Positions 9,610 to 19,615 of a DNA stretch of 64,000 nucleotides are shown here, in pieces. A program made the position numbers and the translations under genes. The DNA is from Theobroma cacao (Eukaryota > Streptophyta > Magnoliopsida > Malvales > Malvaceae): assembly GCF_000208745.1 (NCBI RefSeq), contig NC_030854.1, positions 30,391,131 through 30,455,130 on the forward strand. Direction: 5' to 3'. Positions within the stretch are counted from its first letter, which is position 1. The number at the start of each line of letters is the position of its first letter. The notes below the pieces were generated by a model. The model was not told the origin of the DNA, ran no database searches, and was given only the letters and a program-made list of their open reading frames with translations.

Positions 9610-12255
9610 ACCCACCAAAATTAGCATGTGCAAAAATAAGCATGTATGATTATTTCTGTCCAAATTAACATCAAATAATAAGTTTTGAGGGCTTAGTTGA
9701 TATAAATAAAAAAATATATAGATTTAAGTGAGAATTTACAATGAAGGCTCTAGGATTTTTCGTAGAATCATGTTTGAATGAGAGTATCATGAGTGTTGCC
9801 ACAAGTGAAGTTTTTGAAATTTTAACTATTCAAATAGCTCTACCTGATTCTGTATATAAGCTTCAGATATAGAGCTATAATCATGGCTGTTGATGATGAT
9901 TTCGTTGTGTGAATGTCATTGTGTGTGGGAAATGGCTGCTTAATTGTTGGGCTTCATTATTCTGTTCAGCTGTTGAATGACCATATCTTCTTCAAACAAG
10001 GTGCACTCTGTGTCGGAATATCAGGGGAATGGGAAGCTCTATAAAAACTAGAATGGTGAGGAATCACTTTACGGGCCCATCCAGAAAATTTTTGCAATCA
10101 CTTGGTTGTGTCACCAATTTACACACTTTACAAGAAGGAAACCTCTAAGCATGGAGTTGACAAGGATTTGATGTTTCAGCATGGTTGTAGCTCTTAAGTT
10201 TTTGGTGGCTCTCAAGTTATTAATTAAGCATCTCTTTTAACTACAAGCTTTTCAGTTTTGTTATAAACCTTGTTTAGCCTATGTGATTCACGTCTACTAG
10301 CAAGAGCGTACTGTCTACACTTGTCTATGCTAGTGGCTTTTATAAGCACTATGTAGTGCTTGTAAATATTACTGCTTTATGCAGTTTATTAATGCAACTT
10401 ATATTTTGGCTGAGCAAATATATATATAATTTGAAGTGATTGTCATTTGAATTTAACTCGAGTGATAATAAGGAGATGATGTTTGAGTAAAATTCTTTGA
10501 TTTGGGTCATAATATTTTCTTTATTGAAAAAAAAATCATAATAACAGATGAAAATCACTTATTTCCAATAATTTAAGGTTAAGTTTTCTAGAATAGTTGC
10601 TAAATTCAGAAAGTTATTGGATCAGTTTAAAAGATGTTTCCTTGATATAATGATTATATGTAATAATGTTAGAAATATAAAAACCTAAGAGAAGATGGAG
10701 ATGGTCAATGTGATATGGGCAGAGCAAGGCTTGCGATGGCGGATAAGGATGAGAGGGAGGCAATGGTGATTTGTGCGTCCAAACTTCAATGTATTAGAGG
10801 ATGATGAGAGGTTTGCAAATGGATTTTCCTAGTGAAGGGGGCTTGTTAAGCAAGTCCTCTTGCTTGCGCTCATATTTTACCACTCTATCTTCCATTTCAA
10901 CGTTGTTTGGAGTAAAAGAAAGTTGGAAGCTTCTTCTAATTCAAACAAGTGCATCTATATTGGTGGTCTAGCACTCGACTGCACCAGGCTTAGCTATTTA
11001 TAACTGTTGATAGCAACAATGATTCATTGCTTATCTTCTTCAACTTCCTACTTAGAACCCAAAAAGTTAGCATAGTCCAAAAAATAAACTACACCATGCA
11101 TCAATCCACAGGAAGTTTCCATGCATGTCTTGGTAGTATTGGGCCAAGGGGATAGTGAACAAAGATTTAGGAAGATAATATACAGATTTTTTTTTCTCCT
11201 AAAATTGATAAGAAAGGATTTGGCATATAAGCTCTGGCTGGAAAAAGTGCTTTTATCTCAGTACTATTTATTTGGTCTAAGGAGTAAACCATTTTCAGTG
11301 GTTTCTGCTCGTGTTTTATCGTAAGATTGGATTCAAACTAAGATGTTTAAAGTACCCTATCCTCCATGGTTAGGTAGCTATTTTAAAAAGAAAAAAATAA
11401 TAACTAAGATGTTTAAAGATTGCCTAATTAGCATGCTTTTCGAGGAAAAGAACCATTTGTTGCAGCCAATGTCATTATTTATGTCTACCCAGTCACTAAC
11501 CATTTGATTTCAATAATTTTGGATATATGGTGGCTGGTACTTTTCATTTATATGCAGGTCTCAAGGTGGAAACAAACATTGTGCTGGCAACAAACATTAT
11601 GGATTATTTTCATTTCACCAACATTAAATATCTGATTTTGCATTCGCAGCAAGATCCAATTAGTCTGAAAACTCAAGGAAAATTAGGTTGCTTAAGAGCT
11701 AGAATTTGACTTTATTCTATTGTCAGTGAACAGCAGCTTATCACTCACTTCACACTGCAAGCTAAATCTATTTAGGTACTAACCAGTTTATTGTAGAAAA
11801 ACATATTTCACATGAAAAGAAAAATAAAACATTTTACTGCATCAAACCATTAAAGTTAGCTGTTCTCTGATTCCTTCTGGAGGTACTCTAAAACTGAAAC
11901 TTTTTAAATGATTGTTTTTCAGAAAAATAATTTCACTGAAAATGATTGAGAATTGTAATAGCGATGGTGGCTGCCTAAAATGCTTCCATAGGTGTGCGAA
12001 ACTTGATGTTAAGTCGATGAAAATGCAAGGTCAGAAAGGAGCACTTTTATTACCTGGTTGAGTTGTTTTCAATTATCTTGTGTGTTATGCCTTAATGACT
12101 CCCTTTAGAGTATTGTAGAAATGCAAGGTCAGCTGTTTTCTCCTGGTTTAGAGTATTGTAGAAATACACAAGTAATTTTATTTCTCTTTAGTTGATTTAC
12201 TGTGTATACCATGAATGTCATCATTTATGATTGTTCACTATGAGATGATTTTCTT
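9610..12255. other. Intergenic, no gene seen
   Basis: AT-rich sequence. The small frames at 10349-10558, 11121-11324 and 11527-11709 have no family signature, no splice context and no supporting neighbours. Confidence 0.5.
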
Positions 12256-12260
12256 TGCAG

Positions 12261-12350
12261 ATTGTTAGGCATGCTGAGAGTTGGAATGTCTCTGCACTGG
12301 AAGCAGTTGGTCAGATATTCACCCCTAGTTCTGGAACGCCAAATGATTGA
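12261..12350 (+). pseudogene. Orphan terminal exon, possibly DUF2358-type plastid protein
   Basis: A clean acceptor (ttctttgcag) is followed by 29 codons and a TGA: IVRHAESWNVSALEAVGQI, then FTPSSGTPND. The composition is clearly protein-like. I recall a similar ending (VRHAESWNVSAL...GQIF) in plant DUF2358 proteins, but cannot verify it. No upstream exon was found in 9.6-12.2 kb, so it is probably a relic left by rearrangement. It could instead be the last exon of a gene whose other exons I failed to see. Confidence 0.4.
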
Positions 12351-12887
12351 GCATAATACATAGACCACGAGAAATCAAGTTGCTACATATGTAATTATCA
12401 GTTGCTGGTAGGATGTCCAAAGTAGAGCTTAAATTATTTCTTTTGTTTGAAATTTTGGTTAGGTACTGCTTCTTGCTCATAATTAATGGCTACCTGCCAC
12501 CGTCTTTTGTTCTGATTATATATCGACCACGAGCTCTATATATTTTGCCTCTACATAAATGAAAGCTTAGCTTCATGCGATTTCCATCGGCTTTCCTTCT
12601 GTTATGCATTTTGTTTTCTAGTTGACAATGATTCATCATCTTCTACAGATGCACACCAACATGCAACAATGAGTTGCAGTTGAATATTGTGTCAGAGTAC
12701 CAAATTTTACTCAAATATTCAAACAGGTAGAACCAGTTTAAAAAATAAATCTAAAGTAGTTGATAATCAATGATAATAACATTCTATTCATTTCAACTCA
12801 TGAAAAAGATCTTTACAACTTGAAAGAAGAAAACAAAAAGAATCAATTCTAGACAAAAGAACAAAAGTAAAATTATTTCGATTGAAT

Positions 12888-13931
12888 CTAGCCGAGTAAA
12901 TCCTGCAAATAATAGGAATTCATCGTGGCCAATGCCTCATCTACGTCAGCAATCGGATCATTGTCGTTCATTCCCAGTAACTGCTCCATCTCCTTGAAGG
13001 GGTAATCAGCAATCTGATTGTCGTCGTTGATCTCCAATAGCTGGTCCACTTCCTTAAAAGGGTCATCATCTTTTGATACTTCCTTCTCATGTGCATACAG
13101 TAGTTGATCAACTTCATAACGCGGTAGGTTTCCGTTATTAAAAACGGTGGATGACTGAGTTTGAATCTGATTGTTGTCGTTGATCTCCAATAGCTGGTCC
13201 ACCTCTTTAAAAGGGTCGTCATCTAGTAGCTGATCAACTTCAAAACTTGGTAGATTTCCATAATTGAAAACAGTAGATGACTGAATCTGAGACTGATATT
13301 CGTCTTGATGATCATAATTCTCATCTGAATGCGGCAACAATAATTTTCCGAACAACTCTTTCTCCCAAATAGAATCAGAATAGTCATCATGTGGAGAACG
13401 AGAGGTGTCTTTGATCTTGCAGATAACCCATTCTTGGAACGTGTCTCCGGGAAGACGATACTCATGCATTAACCACCTAGTTTTGGTGGCATCCTTTCGA
13501 CATTTTTTCTCATCCTTGAACTCAAAAAAGTTAAGGGTGCTGACGAACCCTATTTCCTTTTGCTGCTCATCAAGGATAGGCTTCTCAGCGGTTGAAGACC
13601 TCCAATATCCACCACTGTCTCCAACTCCTAACGTTTCGTCGTAATGATGACTTTCAAGAATCCTTCTTGGTCGTTTTCCATTTGCATTCTTCTTGGAAAT
13701 CCTCTGACGGTGGGTGAAGATGAATCGCTGGTTGCTTTTCAAGAAGGGAAGACCATTCCCGTTGTTAACATCGAAAAAGACACTTGGTTTGGTGGAATAG
13801 ATGTCTTCAAAACCAATCACGTACTGCAAATCACCTAAACTGCTCATTGATTCACCAGAAATCAACATGGGGAGATAGTGGGAAACGATGTCTCGATCAG
13901 AAGGATCAAAAACCACGCCTAGGGAATACAT
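12888..13931 (-). CDS. Divergent NAC-domain protein, repeat-tailed, copy A
   Basis: Single-exon, 347 residues. The N-terminal ~175 residues follow the NAC subdomain order: GVVFDPSDRDIVSHYL (A, usually GFRFHPTDEELV.YL), DIYSTKPSVFF and RFIFTHRQRIS (B-C), GGYWRSSTAEKPI (D, usually GYWKATG.DK.I), RWLMHEYRLP and EWVICKIKD (D-E). NAC proteins are DNA-binding transcription factors; several usually conserved positions differ here. The acidic tail carries five copies of a (F/Y)(K)E(V/M)(D/E)QLL motif, often followed by EINDDNQI, which could be an activation segment (inference). The start is the only sensible ATG, about 90 bp from a TATA-like sequence. Copy B differs by only a handful of residues. Confidence 0.85.
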   Translation of the reverse strand: MYSLGVVFDPSDRDIVSHYLPMLISGESMSSLGDLQYVIGFEDIYSTKPSVFFDVNNGNGLPFLKSNQRFIFTHRQRISKKNANGKRPRRILESHHYDETLGVGDSGGYWRSSTAEKPILDEQQKEIGFVSTLNFFEFKDEKKCRKDATKTRWLMHEYRLPGDTFQEWVICKIKDTSRSPHDDYSDSIWEKELFGKLLLPHSDENYDHQDEYQSQIQSSTVFNYGNLPSFEVDQLLDDDPFKEVDQLLEINDNNQIQTQSSTVFNNGNLPRYEVDQLLYAHEKEVSKDDDPFKEVDQLLEINDDNQIADYPFKEMEQLLGMNDNDPIADVDEALATMNSYYLQDLLG

Positions 13932-14015
13932 TGTGAAGGTTTGATGAGAAGAGTGATAGTGTTTGTCGTTTACTTGATGCTGGAAGTAAGAGTTACAGAA
14001 GAGCAGTGATTTTAT

Positions 14016-14026
14016 TTATTTATATA
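14016..14026 (-). promoter_or_regulatory. TATA box of NAC copy A
   Basis: On the minus strand the sequence reads TATATAAATAA about 90 bp upstream of the ATG at 13931. The same sequence is kept in module B. Confidence 0.5.
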
Positions 14027-14136
14027 GGAAACAAAAGACTGCTTAAGAACAACGCCAACTTTAAAAAAAAAAAAGAAATTAATCTTGGATTTTTTTTTAA
14101 ATAATTTACGCGGCAGGCATGCAGAAGCTTCTGGGA

Positions 14137-14370
14137 TTGGTCTTCGATGAAGAGAGTTTCCTCTTATCTCCCTAAGTTGACTGCTGGCCACGTGGGGTTA
14201 TTGGTCTTCTCATTCTCAGCTTCCATTCATGAAAGGCAAGCAACGCTTCTTCTTCAGCTCCAGCCAGAAGTCCAACGGGCAACTGTAGCTCCCTGGTTCA
14301 CCAAGTCAAGCTCATCCTTTGATGGAAAGTTTAGTGGGACTGAGGAATTTAAATTAAGCACCGCCTAGAA
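14137..14370 (+). pseudogene. NAC relic, head-to-head with NAC copy A
   Basis: The plus strand carries a decayed NAC start (the 'tcttatctccctaagttgactgctgg' region corresponds to SYLPKLTAG, subdomain A), continuing through 'cacgtggggttattgg' and a C-terminal piece containing 'ggttcaccaagtcaagctc'. The same blocks occur in the longer relic at 61165-61880. Here they are joined directly, so the middle (subdomains C-D) has been deleted. The 73-codon frame spanning it is not a functional NAC protein. Confidence 0.6.
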
Positions 14371-14450
14371 CCTGCCTGCATGGAAGTACTGCACTCATTA
14401 CGATAGCTTCCAAGTGATTGCAGGCTTAATTTTTTTGGTTAAGGTGACAG

Positions 14451-15167
14451 GGTTTTTACAGATTTAACTTGGGCACTCTTGATATTAACTAATGCAACTT
14501 GATTAGTTGTTAATCCATAACAAATACTTTGCGTTTTGCCCATTATGAGAATAACTCTTTTCTTGAGTTTGTCTGTATTGCAGTATATATGCTACAGCTA
14601 TGAGCTGATTTCATGTGCTTTTCGTTTTGGGTATGTAGTTAAATGCTGGTTAAAGTTCACACTAATGTTGATTTCACTTAATTAAATGCCTTATTCATGT
14701 CTATGTGCGATAGACTTTCCTTGCTCGGAATTGCATATTTGCAATCACTTAGTTCTCAGGGTCAGTATTAGCTTCTTTTTGTTTCACTACATTTGCCAAA
14801 TCAAATTGTGTTAATTTAATTATTCCATTAGCACTCATAATTTTTTTCCTGTATGCATGTTTTAGCTCCACTGTGTAACTGGTGTTCCAAACACAAAGAT
14901 TTTGCAAGTTTCTTTGGATAAATCATAGGGAATGTAGCAATTGAAACAGTCCAAGGAGCCGCTTTGGATTTTTTCTTCACTCATTCACTGATTGCACAAA
15001 AATTGATGGTAAGTTCGCTAAAGCCAAAATGTATGGTATACATAATATCTAGATTAAAGAATATAAAGAAGTGGACAATTTTGAGGTATTGGTTCCTGTA
15101 CTGTTGCAATCGTGTGTTGTGAATGCTTGCGTGAATATCTTAATTATTCATTTCTTCTGATGCACAG
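14451..15167. other. Spacer with copy 1 of a repeat flanking the PDCD2-like relic
   Basis: Non-coding. About 14870-15060 is repeated, diverged, at 16485-16740: shared 'ggtgttccaaaca', 'gataaatcatagggaatg', 'agtccaaggagcc', 'attgatggtaagtt'. This suggests an old tandem duplication of about 1.6 kb around the PDCD2-like exons. Confidence 0.6.
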
Positions 15168-16308
15168 GGAGATGCTGACAAAAAGAGTTGGGCTTCCTTC
15201 CAAGAGCGGATAGCAAAGGCCCCTGAACAAGTTTTGAGGTGAGACGGCTTGCTACTGAAACTGGAAAACTTTTTTGACTTCATGTGCACCATATAACAGT
15301 TTAACAGAAGCTATCACGATTCCTGGTACTTGTGACTCTGCAAGCGCTTAGGTCATATAAAGTGGCCACATATATATCTTACATTTCCTTCATACAGAGA
15401 ATGTCAACGTAAATGGAAGCAACATTACATGCCTATCTGCATAAGGTTTTCTTCTAATCATCATGTTTGAGATTGCAGAGAGATGAAGTTAAAAAAAGCA
15501 AAATTGAAAAAATCAAACAAATAGAGGCTGCTGACAGTATTACTACTGGAAGTCATTTATTTCTTTTCTTCCTGCTTTGTTGCCATACATACTACGAAGT
15601 ACATATCAACAACTTGTTACTGAAATAGACTTGACACAAATTGTCATTCTCTGTTTTCTCTTTCTTTAGCTTTATCCCCTTGGTATTTTCATTGATTCAA
15701 AGCCCATGCTTTAACTCACATACTTGATTTCTCATTTTTGAATGGTATTTGCTTCTTTCTTATATTAACAGGTATTGTAGGAGTGCTAGTTCTAAACCGC
15801 TGTGGCCCTTGTCAGGTGGTCGCCCATCTAAGGCTGATATTGCAAGATGCAGCTATTATGGTGGTCCCTTATGTTTTGAATTTCAGGTACTTGGTAATCT
15901 TACCTTAGCAACTTTTTCTTCTCATAGAAGGCCAACCATCTATCATCAAGTTTTAAAAAGGAGAGAAAAAGCAAAGAGTTAATGATCTTCAACAATCAGT
16001 CCATGGAAGGTTTCTTTTTACACATTTAATTTCATATTGTATTTCGTTCCTCCCTGAAATCTCAACTTTCCAACTAAAAGCAATATCTCTATTCTGTGTT
16101 CTACTGCAGCTGTTTGTTGATGTTTTTGTTTAATTTTGTTTTTCAGATCTTGCCTCAGTTGGTTTATTTCTTTGGTGTGAAGGATGAAGATCATTCTCTT
16201 GACTGGGCAACTATCGCGGTGTATACATGTGAAGCCTCTTGTGAAGGTATTGGTTACAAAGAGGAATTTGCTTGGGTACAACTAAGTCCATCAACTAATT
16301 TCCCTTGA
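15168..16308 (+). pseudogene. PDCD2-like C-terminal domain gene, 5'-truncated
   Basis: Three well-spliced exons can be read: 15168-15238 (GDADKKSWASFQERIAKAPE...), 15772-15886 (YCRSASSKPLWPLSGGRPS...) and 16147-16308 (ILPQLVYFFGVKDEDHSLDW... EEFAWVQLS, TGA at 16306). Phases agree and no frame break is seen across about 115 residues. This is the C-terminal domain of programmed-cell-death-2-like proteins, linked to ribosome biogenesis in other eukaryotes. The N-terminal half was not found upstream, where NAC module A intervenes. The usual C-x-Y-C-G-G zinc-type motif reads C-S-Y-Y-G-G, so a conserved Cys is lost. It is most likely a truncated relic; a short functional transcript cannot be excluded. 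Confidence 0.8.
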
Positions 16309-17864
16309 TTATTTGTCTTGTTCCTTTTCTTTTCTTTCTATTTTCTTGTTTTCCTCTTTATAATGTTGGGGTTTGGGTTATGTTGAGAGAAAAGTTGTAA
16401 CTAGTTTTCTTATCATGAGAGAAATTATGCTTTTTTGAGCTTGAGTTTCTGTCTTGAGGCATTTTATTTTCGTTCTTTTAAGATGTGCAATTGGTGTTCC
16501 AAACAGTATTCCCCCTTTATTGGGAGACAAGATTTTGCATCTTTCTTGGGATAAATCATAGGGAATGCAGAGAATATTTAAATAGTCCAAGGAGCCCTAT
16601 TGGATTTTATCTTCACTCATTCACTGATATTGAGGGAGACACTATATAATTGAAGTTTAGTCCTGATTGCATAAAAATTGATGGTAAGTTGGCTACAGCC
16701 AAATTGTATGGTATATATGATTTTTAGATTAAAGAATATAATAATATCTTCAAAGTTTTGTGTCTTGTATATTTACCCTTGTGTAGTGTTTTAGGCACTT
16801 TGTTTATATTTTGGTTGAAATAAAGCACTCTTTATTTTTAAAATGTACCAAAAAGTTTGAAAGTATATTCAGGATGCATAATAAGTTTGGTTATTATACC
16901 ATCAAACCAAAGTAATTCCCCCTTGAAAATCCCTTAAGACTGGTTAAGGAAAGATGCACTTGTAATATCCTTGAAACATATGTATCATTGGAGTTTATTC
17001 AACAGGATGATGTTACTGTGTAGCCTTAATTTTTGATGCATATGCTTTTAGATAATAAAATGAGAGAAAATTATGTCTCATTGAATAAACCTCAATCTTT
17101 CTCAGGAATTGACTATCGCTGCCTGTATGGTTTGGAATTGGATTCCCAGGTGGCTTCATCTAGCAGGGAACCCATTCTGCCTCAGAGTTGAGGCAACACA
17201 CCAAACTTGAAACTATGGCCAGGCTTTATTTTCCCAACTAATACATTGCTGGTACAGACAGAACTATAACTGCAATTTTAATCCTCTGTTGATTAAAAGA
17301 TTAGCAGGTGATTTTCATGTTAGTATGAATAAAAGAGAGCATTTTCATGTCAATATAAAGTGTCATAAATCATCCTCAACAACTGTTGAAAATAAACCTG
17401 TATGGCGGACAAAAAAATATTCGTATGGAATCATGAGGCAAGAGTGGTTAAAGGGCATACAGTCCCCAAATAAAAAGAGTTTTTCCCCTATTTCTTCATT
17501 CTCATTGAAATGAAATTCTCGACCAATAGAAATATCCCTCAATTGCACAGCAATGCTCATAGATACAAGGGTATAAATTGCGATCTCCACCTATAATTAT
17601 TGAACAGGCAACTCCCACGAAAAAGTAATAAAAAATCAGTTTGTCCTTTTTATTGTGACAGTCAAATTATATACTATTACTATATGTTCCGGAAAAATTA
17701 GATCTTCTTTAAAGAAAACAAGTAAACTTTTTCAAGTATGGGATTAAAAATTGAACTTTTGATTTTGCTATCTCATCACATGCTTGAAATTAGTTAGTTG
17801 AATCAATCTGATAACAACACTGCATTATACAAATTATGCTACACTGAATCAAGTTGTAATTTCG
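16309..17864. other. Spacer with copy 2 of the flanking repeat
   Basis: 16485-16740 is the second copy of the repeat seen at 14870-15060. The rest shows no coding signature; the frames at 17289-17513 (+) and 17363-17590 (-) are overlapping and unsupported. Confidence 0.5.
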
Positions 17865-18037
17865 ATATTCAAACAAGTAGAATCGATTTAAGAAATAAAT
17901 TTAAAATAGTTGATAATCAATGATAATAACATTCTATTCATTTCAATTTATAAAAAAGATTTTTACAACTTGAAAGAAGAAAACAAAAAAAATCATTTCT
18001 AAATAAAAAAACAAAAGCAAAATTATTTCCATTGAAT

Positions 18038-19081
18038 CTAGTCGAGTAAGTCCGACAAATAATAGGAATTCATCGTGGCCAATGCCTCATCTACGTCAGC
18101 AATCGGATCATTGTCGTTCATTCCCAGTAACTGCTCCATCTCCTTGAAGGGGTAATCAGCAATCTGACTGTCGTCGTTGATCTCCAATAGCTGGTCCACT
18201 TCCTTAAAAGGGTCATCATCTTTTGATATTTCCTTCTCATGTGCATACAGTAGTTGATCAACTTCATAACGTGGTAGGTTTCCGTTATTAAAAACGGTGA
18301 ATGACTGAGTTTGAATCTGATTGTCGTCGTTGATCTCCAATAGCTGGTCCACCTCTTTAAAAGGGTCATCATCTAGTAGCTGATCAACTTCATAACTTGG
18401 TAGATTTCCATCATTGAAAACAGTAGATGACTGAATCTGAGACTGATATTCGTCTTGATGATCATGATTCTCATCTGAATGCGGCAACAATAATTTTCCG
18501 AACAACTCTTTCTCCCAAATAGAATCAGAATATTCATCATGTGGAGAACGAGAGGTGTCTTTGATCTTGCAGATAACCCATTCTTGGAACGTGTCCCCGG
18601 GAAGACGATACTCATGCATTAACCACCTAGTTTTGGTGGCATCCTTTCGACTTTTTTTCGCATCCTCGAACTCAAAAAAGTTAAGGGTTCTGACGAACCC
18701 TATTTCCTTTTGCTGCTCATCAAGTATAGGCTTCTCAGCGGTTGAAGATCTCCAATATCCACCACTGTCTCCAACTCCAAGCTTTTCGTCGTAATGATGA
18801 CTTTCAAGAATCCTTCTAGGTCGTTTTCCATTTGCGTTCTTCTTGGAAATCCTCTGACGGTGGGTAAAGATGAATCGCTGGTTGCTTTTCAAGAAGGGAA
18901 GACCATTCCCGTTGTTAACATCAAAAAAGACACTTGGTTTGGTGGAATAGATGTCCGCAAAACCAATCACGTACTGCAAATCACCTAAACTGCTCATTGA
19001 TTCACCAGAAATCAACATGGGGAGATAGTGGGAAACGATGTCTCGATCAGAAGGATCAAAAACCACGCCTAGGGAATACAT
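18038..19081 (-). CDS. Divergent NAC-domain protein, repeat-tailed, copy B
   Basis: 347 residues, same length and structure as copy A, with few replacements, for example GFADIY for GFEDIY, EFEDAKKSRKD for EFKDEKKCRKD, and a C-terminus of YLSDLLD rather than YLQDLLG. NAC subdomains A-E fill the first ~175 residues. The tail has the same five EVDQLL-type repeats. The open frame and mostly mild replacements suggest the product is still under constraint or that duplication was recent. Confidence 0.85.
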   Translation of the reverse strand: MYSLGVVFDPSDRDIVSHYLPMLISGESMSSLGDLQYVIGFADIYSTKPSVFFDVNNGNGLPFLKSNQRFIFTHRQRISKKNANGKRPRRILESHHYDEKLGVGDSGGYWRSSTAEKPILDEQQKEIGFVRTLNFFEFEDAKKSRKDATKTRWLMHEYRLPGDTFQEWVICKIKDTSRSPHDEYSDSIWEKELFGKLLLPHSDENHDHQDEYQSQIQSSTVFNDGNLPSYEVDQLLDDDPFKEVDQLLEINDDNQIQTQSFTVFNNGNLPRYEVDQLLYAHEKEISKDDDPFKEVDQLLEINDDSQIADYPFKEMEQLLGMNDNDPIADVDEALATMNSYYLSDLLD

Positions 19082-19165
19082 TGTGAAGGTTTGATGAGAA
19101 GAGTAATACTGTTTTTCGTTTCCTTGATGCTGGAAGTAAGAGTTACAGCAGAGTAGTGATTTTAT

Positions 19166-19176
19166 TTATTTATATA
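19166..19176 (-). promoter_or_regulatory. TATA box of NAC copy B
   Basis: TATATAAATAA on the minus strand about 90 bp upstream of the ATG at 19081, as in copy A. Confidence 0.5.
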
Positions 19177-19287
19177 GGAAACAAAAGACTGCTTAAGAAC
19201 AACGCCACTTTAAAAAAAAAAAAAAAAAGAAATTAATCTTGGATTTTTTAAAAAAAGAATTATACGCGGCAGGCATGCAGAAGCTTC

Positions 19288-19531
19288 GGGGATTGGTCTT
19301 GGATTAAGGGAGTGTCCTATTATCTCCCTAAGTTGATTGCTGGCCACGTGGGGTTTATTGGTCTTCTCAGTCTCAGCTTCCATTCATGAAAGGCAAGCAA
19401 CGCTTTTTCTTCAGCTCCCGCCGGAATATTGCTGGAAAGAAGTCGAACCGGCAACTGCAGCTCCTTGGTTCACCAAGTCAAGCTCATCATTTGGTTTGAT
19501 GGGGAAAAATTATTCTCCGAATGTAAATTAA
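19288..19531 (+). pseudogene. NAC relic, head-to-head with NAC copy B
   Basis: Counterpart of the relic at 14137-14370: subdomain-A remnant ('tattatctccctaagttgattgctgg'), the 'cacgtgggg' block and the C-terminal 'ggttcaccaagtcaagctc' block. It keeps a few bases (cggaatattgctggaaag) that copy A lost, so the two decayed separately after duplication. Confidence 0.6.
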
Positions 19532-19615
19532 GCACCACCTAGAACCTGCCTGCACAATCAGTACTGCCCTCATTACGATGGCTCCCAAGTGATTACAGAC
19601 TTAATTTGTTTGGTT

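Larger units (their letters stand above)
12715..14450. repeat. NAC module A (direct duplicate of module B)
   Basis: Near-identical to 17865-19615 at an offset of about 5150 bp. Similarity starts near 'agttgataatcaatgataata' (12760, 17910) and runs through the NAC gene, its promoter and the opposite-strand NAC relic to 'ttggttaag' near 14440 and 19610. The sequence between the modules (14.45-17.86 kb) has no counterpart after module B. Confidence 0.9.
17865..19615. repeat. NAC module B (direct duplicate of module A)
   Basis: Second copy of the module at 12715-14450, same orientation, with only scattered substitutions over about 1.7 kb. Upstream and downstream flanks are unrelated to those of module A. 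Confidence 0.9.

Noticed and set aside
9280..9649. Two plus-strand frames of 107-114 codons over the GST relic
   Set aside because: They are antisense to the recognisable tau GST exon and have no family match.
13405..13838. Plus-strand frames opposite NAC copy A (also 18555-18988, and 62312-62551 on the minus strand)
   Set aside because: They are antisense shadows of the NAC coding sequence; their conservation follows from the NAC gene.
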